Origin: Actinomycetes bacterium
GTDB taxonomy: Bacteria > Actinomycetota > Actinomycetes > Mycobacteriales > Micromonosporaceae
Length of the DNA: 8,742 bases
Assembly: GCA_023437285.1 (NCBI GenBank)
Contig: JAEZGP010000687.1
Location: 1 to 8,742, forward strand
Reading direction: 5' to 3'
Notes under the pieces: model-generated
What the model saw: only the letters and a program-made list of their open reading frames with translations
What the model was told of the DNA's origin: nothing
Databases searched by the model: none
Program-made: the position numbers and the translations under genes
Shown here: piece after piece, positions 1-6,654 of the stretch
Numbering within the stretch: position 1 is the first letter of the stretch
Layout: the number at the start of each line of letters is the position of its first letter

Positions 1-96
1 ACCTCCGCCCCGTCGCTCTACCCGCGCCCGGAGGCGGACGCAACCGTCGCGCCCGGGCGGAGCGCCGCCGCCGGTCGGTCAATCAACCCAGGAACG

Positions 97-124
97 CCGA
101 AGGGCGGCCGGAGCCGCCCTTCGG
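97..124 (-). terminator. Stem-loop terminator of secA
   Basis: A perfect 12-bp GC-rich inverted repeat (97-108 pairing with 113-124) has a 4-nt loop. It starts 22 nt past the secA stop codon on the minus strand. The bases after the stem in the minus direction are only weakly T-rich, so this is the tract-poor kind of terminator common in actinomycetes. A smaller 6-bp inverted repeat (142-147 with 153-158) surrounds the secA stop codon. The remaining bases 1-96 are very GC-rich. I see no start codon with a usable ribosome binding site there, and cannot tell whether they belong to a gene lying mostly to the left. Confidence 0.75.
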
Positions 125-146
125 GACACATCGCGGCGAACGCGGG

Positions 147-3005
<2,859 letters not shown>

Positions 3006-3014
3006 GGGTCAGCA

Positions 3015-3020
3015 CTCCCT
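3015..3020 (-). promoter_or_regulatory. Ribosome binding site supporting the secA GTG start
   Basis: The minus strand reads AGGGAG here, 9 nt before the GTG at 3005. This site and the conserved N-terminal residues after it fix the non-ATG start. Confidence 0.6.
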
Positions 3021-3067
3021 ACGGCCCTGCCGGTGAAAGCCGGAGGACAAACATGCCTGCGCCGACC

Positions 3068-3073
3068 ATCGTA
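3068..3073 (-). promoter_or_regulatory. Possible -10 element for secA
   Basis: The minus strand reads TACGAT here, matching four of the six bases of the TATAAT consensus, about 60 nt before the secA GTG. I found no good TTGACA-like hexamer at 17-18 nt, so the call rests on one weak hexamer. Confidence 0.25.
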
Positions 3074-3294
3074 GGCGCTGCCGGGCCGTAACCGCCTCCC
3101 GCGCCCGCCCGGTGGGCATCATTACGGCAAATCGCCCACCTGGTGAGCCGTCGCTCTGTCCGGTAGTCGCCAGTACAGCACCGCCGTCCAGGGGCGCCGA
3201 GCAGCGGCCGGGCGAGTTGGCGTGTGGCGGGAATCACGTTTTGGCTCGCCGGGACGGGGTGCCCGAACCGTTGGAAACACCGCCTGCGGTTTTT

Positions 3295-3320
3295 CGGCCG
3301 GAGCGGCTATAGCCAGGCCG
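3295..3320. promoter_or_regulatory. Imperfect dyad, possible operator upstream of glxA
   Basis: Outer arms CGGCC (3295-3299) and GGCCG (3316-3320) flank the perfect palindrome GGCTATAGCC (3305-3314), with unequal spacers on the two sides. The centre TATA is conspicuous in GC-rich DNA and lies about 120 bp before the glxA start. It could be an operator or overlap a -10 element. No partner -35 hexamer is evident, so the function is unproven. Confidence 0.25.
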
Positions 3321-3402
3321 TTTCGGCCACGCGGTGTTCGCCCGTTCGCCCCCTGATCAGTCCAGCCGTCCGCCGGATGCGCGACGGGCACCGATCTTCC
3401 TA

Positions 3403-3422
3403 TCCTCCTGGTGCCAGGAGGA
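3403..3422 (+). promoter_or_regulatory. Palindrome sequestering the glxA ribosome binding site
   Basis: TCCTCCTGGTGCCAGGAGGA is a 20-nt inverted repeat with only the central two bases unpaired. As RNA it would fold as an 8-bp stem with a GUGC loop. The right arm holds the first seven bases of the glxA Shine-Dalgarno sequence, and the left arm is an anti-Shine-Dalgarno. The hairpin ends 8 nt before the ATG. If the leader includes the left arm, ribosome access to glxA would be restricted. The same palindrome could instead be a protein-binding operator. A weak TATCCT (3401-3406) might be a -10 element that would exclude the left arm from the transcript. Confidence 0.6.
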
Positions 3423-3424
3423 GG
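3416..3424 (+). promoter_or_regulatory. Strong ribosome binding site of glxA
   Basis: AGGAGGAGG lies 6 nt before the ATG at 3431 and is close to a full match to the 16S rRNA 3' end. It decides the start in favour of 3431 over the in-frame ATG at 3224 (no signal peptide) and the ATG at 3440 (spacing too long). Confidence 0.8.
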
Positions 3425-3430
3425 CGGGGA

Positions 3431-5368
3431 ATGAAAGAAATGCCGCGCGGGCTGCGCCGCAGGCGATTTGTCATGGGCGTATTAGCCATCGTCATTATTC
3501 TGGGTGCGAACACACCGCCAGCGTGGGCATACGTCTCCGACTACATGCACGACCAACTGATCAACAGCGACGAGTACAAGTCCCGGTACGGCAAGTGGGA
3601 CGTCATCGAGCTGCCGCCGGACATGCGGGTCAACGCCATTCACGCCGCGCTGCTGCCGACCGGCCGCATCCTGCTCATCGCGGGTTCCGGCAACGACACG
3701 GAGCAGTTCGAGGCCGGTACGTTCAAGACCCTCGTGTACGACCCGGCGACCGGCCGGACGCGACTGGTCGCCACGCCGACCGACCTGTTCTGCGCTGGGC
3801 ACGCGTTCCTGCCCGACGGCAAGCTGCTCGTCGCGGGCGGCACGCTGCGCTACGAGGTCCTCGAACCGCAGGTCACCCGGGCCGCCGGCCTCATGGTGGT
3901 GAAGAACGAGTCGCCCAACGGCGGGCCGCGGCTGTTCCCGAAGGGCACCGAGTTCGTCTCGCCGTCGGGCAAGACGTTCACCGCGACGTCGGAGTTCACC
4001 GTCCAGCCCGCGACGAAGGTCGAGATCAAGGGCGGCGCGAAGGTCACGGCCAGCAGCACCTCGATCTGGGTCGAGTCCACGGTCGAGGGCCCGGCGGGGG
4101 TCACCCCGCTGCGCGGGAACTACAAGATCAACGGCCTGATCGGCGAGGACCGGGAGAACATCTACGGCCTCAACGAGAAGATGACCCTCGACAAGCAGGA
4201 CTTCCAGGGCCGGCGCGAGGCGTTCGAGTTCAACCCGTTCACCGAGCAGTACGAGCGGGTCGGCGACATGGCCGAGCAGCGCTGGTACCCGACGCTGACC
4301 GGCCTGCCCGACGGGCGCGTCATCGCGGTGTCGGGCCTCGACGGAGCGGGCCAGGTGGTGCCCGGCATCAACGAGATCTACGACCCGAAGACCAAGACCT
4401 GGGTCGAGCGTAAGGATCTTCAGCAGTACTTCCCGACGTACCCGGCGATCTTCCAGACGGGCAAGCCGGGGGTGTTGTTCTACTCGGGTTCCAACTCCGG
4501 CTACGGCCCCGCCGACAAGGGACGCGACCCCGCGTTCTGGGATCTCAAGACCAACAAGCTGACGCTGGTACCGGGCATCCGCGACGCCGACATGCTGGAG
4601 ACCAGCGGCTCGGTGTGGGTCGGCCCGGTGCAGGACCAGAAGCTCATGGTGGTCGGCGGCGGCGGCGTGGGCGACTCGCCGAAGTCGACCGCCCGCATCG
4701 ACGTCATCGACCTCGACAGCGACGACCCGCGCTTCACGCCCGGGCCCGACCTGCCCGAGGCCGCGCGGTACCCGATCCTGGTGACGCTGCCCGACGACAC
4801 CACCCTGATCGCGAACGGGTCCAAGGGCTACCGGGGTCGCGGCGCCAGCGACAACAACAACGCGCGCATCTACCACCCGGACACCAACACCCTGACGTAC
4901 GCCGCCGACCCCAACGTGGGCCGCAACTACCACGCGGCGGGCGTGCTGCTGCCGGACGGGCGGGTGCTGACCGTCGGCTCCAACCCGCTGTTCGCCGACA
5001 AGCTCGACTCCATCACCGCGCCGTTCGAGCAGCGGCTGGAGGTCTTCACGCCGGCGTACCTCTACCAGGGCGGGGTACGGCCCGAGATCACCTCGGGGCC
5101 GGACAAGCTGAGCTGGGGCAAGACGGGAGTGTTCGCCACCTCCGACCCCACCCAGCTGGCCACCGCGCGGCTGCTACGCCCGGGGGCGAGCACCCACGTC
5201 ACCGACGTGGAGCAGCGCTCGGTCGCGCTGACCATGACCCGGACGGCGACCGGCGTGAAGCTCACCGTTCCCAAGGAGCGCGCACTCGTGCCGCCCGGGC
5301 CATACATGCTGTTCGTGACCGACAACCGGGGCGTCCCGTCGGTCGCCCACTGGGTGATGATCGGTTAG
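3431..5368 (+). CDS. glxA: GlxA-type mononuclear copper-radical oxidase
   Basis: The protein is 645 aa. It resembles Streptomyces GlxA, an extracytoplasmic galactose/glyoxal-oxidase-like enzyme that oxidises a primary alcohol or aldehyde to yield H2O2 and is needed for glycan deposition at hyphal tips. The N-terminus has four arginines (9-12), a hydrophobic stretch (about 13-27) and a possible AWA cleavage site (31-33). RRRFVM weakly resembles a Tat motif, and an uncleaved membrane anchor is also possible. Six kelch-like strands with LPDG/GG patterns form the propeller (for example 74-86, 127-137, 292-302, 507-516). C121 in LFCAGH and Y286 in RWYP should form the Cys-Tyr cofactor. Y500-H501 (NYHAAG) and H589 (STHVTD) complete the copper site. 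A DUF1929 Ig-like domain covers about 535-645. About 165 residues separate C121 from Y286, far more than in galactose oxidase, and they include a long insertion, as in the GlxA subfamily. The natural substrate cannot be read from the sequence. No residue is missing and there is no frameshift. Confidence 0.93.
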   Translation: MKEMPRGLRRRRFVMGVLAIVIILGANTPPAWAYVSDYMHDQLINSDEYKSRYGKWDVIELPPDMRVNAIHAALLPTGRILLIAGSGNDTEQFEAGTFKTLVYDPATGRTRLVATPTDLFCAGHAFLPDGKLLVAGGTLRYEVLEPQVTRAAGLMVVKNESPNGGPRLFPKGTEFVSPSGKTFTATSEFTVQPATKVEIKGGAKVTASSTSIWVESTVEGPAGVTPLRGNYKINGLIGEDRENIYGLNEKMTLDKQDFQGRREAFEFNPFTEQYERVGDMAEQRWYPTLTGLPDGRVIAVSGLDGAGQVVPGINEIYDPKTKTWVERKDLQQYFPTYPAIFQTGKPGVLFYSGSNSGYGPADKGRDPAFWDLKTNKLTLVPGIRDADMLETSGSVWVGPVQDQKLMVVGGGGVGDSPKSTARIDVIDLDSDDPRFTPGPDLPEAARYPILVTLPDDTTLIANGSKGYRGRGASDNNNARIYHPDTNTLTYAADPNVGRNYHAAGVLLPDGRVLTVGSNPLFADKLDSITAPFEQRLEVFTPAYLYQGGVRPEITSGPDKLSWGKTGVFATSDPTQLATARLLRPGASTHVTDVEQRSVALTMTRTATGVKLTVPKERALVPPGPYMLFVTDNRGVPSVAHWVMIG

Positions 5369-5372
5369 CGGC

Positions 5373-6440
5373 CTACTTGGTCTCGGCGACCAGGCCGAGG
5401 GCGTAGTCAGGCCACCACTGACCCGCCCTCGGCTCGCCGGGCCGGCAGGCGCCGTCGGACTCACCGGGGAACTTCACCCACAGGTACGCGTCGACGCGGT
5501 CCTCGTCGGGCTCGGTGGTCGGCGGGTGGCCCAGGGCCCGGCCGGGCGGGTTGCACCAGTTCGGCCCGCCGTCGGTCTGCCCGCCGGCCGGCAGCGCCCC
5601 GTTGCCGTTGCGGCTGGTGTCGATGACGAAGTGCGCGCCGCCAAGCTCATCGGACACCCGGTTGCCGTACGTGATGTTCTTCTCCAGGTCGATGAAGTTG
5701 GACACGTTGAGCGAGAAGCCGTCGGCGGCCTCCACGCCGCCGTGGCGCAGGGCACGGGCGAGCTTGGGCACGTCGTCGACCCAGTTGGGGTTGCCGGCGT
5801 CGAGGTACACCCGGGTCCGGCCTTCCTTCTTGAGCGTGGCGATGGACTCGGTGAGCAGCGCGAAGCGCTCGTTGATCCGCTCGGTGAGGCAGCCGTCGAG
5901 CACGTGCGGGATCGCGTCCGGTTCGAGGATCACCACCGCCGGCCGGCCGGCGATGCCCCGCGCGATCGCCGCTATCCAGTCCCGGTAGGCCTCCGGCGAG
6001 GCCGCGCCGCCGCTGGAATAGCCGCCGCAGTCGCGGTGCGGGATGTTGTACGTCACGAGGACGGGGAGCCGGTCGGCGGCCTGCGCGGCGCCCACGACGC
6101 GATCGACCTGGGCCTGCACCGCGCCGGCGTCGGCGGTGAGCCAGACGGCGGTGGGCCGGTCGGCGATCTCGGCGATCGCGTCGGCCTCGGCGGTGCGTCC
6201 CTCGGCCCGCCAGGCCGCGACCTGCTTGGCGGCGGACGACTCGGGGTTGATGTAGAGCTGCCGCCCGGCGATCGGCTCGGTGCCGCCGGGGCCACGCGAG
6301 CCCGCGGGCCCGTCCAGACCGGTGTCCCAGACCTCGGGCTGCGCGGGCGGCTCGTCGCCACACCCCGACAAAAGACCAACAATTACGACGGATATGACGG
6401 CGATCGTACGCGCCGGTTTCGGGCTTATCACGCGGCTCAT
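5373..6440 (-). CDS. cslZ: GH6 beta-1,4-glucanase, predicted lipoprotein
   Basis: The 355-aa protein is a glycoside hydrolase family 6 enzyme, an inverting hydrolase of beta-1,4-glucan (endoglucanase or cellobiohydrolase). From the ATG at 6440 a short basic N-region and hydrophobic stretch end in the lipobox LSGC, with C27 as the lipidated residue, so it should sit on the outer face of the membrane behind a Gly/Pro-rich linker (about 28-58). Family motifs are NIPHRDCGG (D137 catalytic-site Asp), ILEPDAI (D175, the general acid), YLDAGNPNW (212-220), FVIDTSRNGNG (271-281), NWCNPPG and WVKFPGESDG (321-330, with D329). Four cysteines, C138/C184 and C296/C332, match the two disulfides of bacterial GH6 enzymes. 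There is no carbohydrate-binding module. A TTG at 6467 would add nine residues before the signal peptide and is less likely; neither start has a strong ribosome binding site. Streptomyces has a comparable gene (cslZ) next to cslA-glxA, and the symbol is transferred on that basis. The likely role is trimming or releasing the CslA product. Confidence 0.9.
   Translation of the reverse strand: MSRVISPKPARTIAVISVVIVGLLSGCGDEPPAQPEVWDTGLDGPAGSRGPGGTEPIAGRQLYINPESSAAKQVAAWRAEGRTAEADAIAEIADRPTAVWLTADAGAVQAQVDRVVGAAQAADRLPVLVTYNIPHRDCGGYSSGGAASPEAYRDWIAAIARGIAGRPAVVILEPDAIPHVLDGCLTERINERFALLTESIATLKKEGRTRVYLDAGNPNWVDDVPKLARALRHGGVEAADGFSLNVSNFIDLEKNITYGNRVSDELGGAHFVIDTSRNGNGALPAGGQTDGGPNWCNPPGRALGHPPTTEPDEDRVDAYLWVKFPGESDGACRPGEPRAGQWWPDYALGLVAETK
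5394..5433. terminator. Stem-loop downstream of glxA, inside the GH6 gene
   Basis: A 10-bp GC-rich inverted repeat (5394-5403 with 5424-5433) encloses a second 5-bp inverted repeat (5406-5410 with 5418-5422) and a 7-nt loop. It begins 25 nt after the glxA stop codon. Only 4 nt separate the two convergent genes, so glxA has no other room for a terminator before the GH6 gene. No T-run follows. The element is also present in the GH6 mRNA just before its own stop codon. Termination is inferred from position and structure only. Confidence 0.45.
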
Positions 6441-6473
6441 AAGTCCGAATTCTAGGGAGGCGCGCAAGCCTCG

Positions 6474-6500
6474 CTGACCAGTGTCAGATTCCTGTCAGGA
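6474..6500. promoter_or_regulatory. CTGAC/GTCAG repeat cluster, possible operator
   Basis: CTGAC (6474-6478) is inverted against GTCAG (6483-6487), and GTCAG recurs at 6494-6498, exactly 11 bp later within the direct repeat TGTCAG. The last copy is also part of the 11-nt palindrome TCCTGTCAGGA (6490-6500). One-helical-turn spacing suits a protein binding one face of the DNA. It would lie just downstream of the candidate GH6 transcription start. Confidence 0.35.
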
Positions 6501-6513
6501 CCACCACGAAGCC

Positions 6514-6543
6514 CTTATGTTTCCATATAACCGCTGGTCACAA
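6514..6543 (-). promoter_or_regulatory. Candidate promoter of the GH6 gene
   Basis: On the minus strand TTGTGA (6538-6543) and CATAAG (6514-6519) are separated by 18 nt. Each matches the sigma-70-type consensus at four of six bases. Transcription would start near 6507, giving a leader of about 65 nt. The -35 hexamer overlaps the inverted repeat at 6532-6550. Confidence 0.35.
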
Positions 6544-6570
6544 ACCAGCGTGAGCAGATCTTTACCAGCG
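6532..6570. repeat. CGCTGGT/ACCAGCG inverted and direct repeats
   Basis: CGCTGGT (6532-6538) is a perfect inverted partner of ACCAGCG (6544-6550) across 5 nt. ACCAGCG is repeated at 6564-6570, exactly 20 bp after the second copy, about two helical turns. The last copy is embedded in the palindrome TTACCAGCGGTAA (6562-6574). Three copies of a 7-mer within 39 bp between two divergent promoters suggest a regulator binding site. No known regulator motif is recognised. Confidence 0.5.
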
Positions 6571-6577
6571 GTAATTC

Positions 6578-6606
6578 TGGACTCGAATTCCAGGTCCGGT
6601 TAAATT
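6578..6606 (+). promoter_or_regulatory. Candidate promoter of cslA
   Basis: TGGACT (6578-6583) and TAAATT (6601-6606) are 17 nt apart, each matching the consensus at four of six bases. Transcription would start near 6613, leaving a leader of about 42 nt. An alternative TATAAC (6526-6531) lacks a suitable -35. Confidence 0.4.
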
Positions 6607-6654
6607 AATTCAGCTCCGAATTGCACGGCACATTTGAGAATAAATAGGGGGGTC

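Larger units (their letters stand above)
3006..3430. other. Divergent intergenic region between secA and glxA
   Basis: This 425-bp stretch has no convincing gene. It must contain the start signals of both secA (leftward) and glxA (rightward). The frame of glxA stays open upstream to an ATG at 3224, but that extension would bury the signal peptide 69 residues into the protein, so I treat it as non-coding. Visible structure includes an imperfect dyad around 3295-3320 with the 10-bp palindrome GGCTATAGCC (3305-3314), the 8-bp palindrome CTGATCAG (3353-3360), and the palindrome over the glxA ribosome binding site (3403-3422). A plus-strand 12-codon frame (3053-3091) with a good GGAGGA five nt before its ATG is also present, of unknown meaning. 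I could not identify a confident glxA promoter. Confidence 0.7.
6441..6654. other. AT-rich divergent promoter region of GH6 gene and cslA
   Basis: This 214-bp region separates two divergently transcribed genes and is far richer in A and T than its surroundings. It contains candidate promoters facing both ways, three CTGAC/GTCAG elements, an ACCAGCG family of inverted and direct repeats, the short palindrome TTACCAGCGGTAA (6562-6574), and a CTGGA/TCCAG dyad (6577-6581 with 6589-6593) that overlaps the candidate cslA -35. No gene or structured RNA is evident in it. The layout suggests shared control of the synthase and the glucanase. Confidence 0.75.

Noticed and set aside
23..56. Direct repeat CGCGCCCGG at 23-31 and 48-56
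   Set aside because: Nine-base repeats of only G and C are expected by chance in such GC-rich DNA, and no other structure supports it.
3279..3294. ACCGCCTGCGGT followed by T residues, terminator-like
   Set aside because: The stem can have only about four pairs once a loop is allowed. No plus-strand gene ends upstream of it.
3224..3430. In-frame upstream extension of glxA from the ATG at 3224
   Set aside because: It would put the signal peptide 69 residues inside the protein. The strong ribosome binding site is at the ATG at 3431, and the resulting 645 aa starts directly with the export signal.
3482..4933. Open minus-strand frame of 483 codons opposite glxA
   Set aside because: The residue mix is typical of a GC-rich antisense frame, with no domain or ribosome binding site, and glxA on the other strand has every catalytic residue.
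6441..6467. TTG start at 6467 for the GH6 gene
   Set aside because: It adds nine residues ahead of an already well-formed lipoprotein signal peptide, and no good ribosome binding site precedes it. The ATG at 6440 is preferred, though the choice is not certain.
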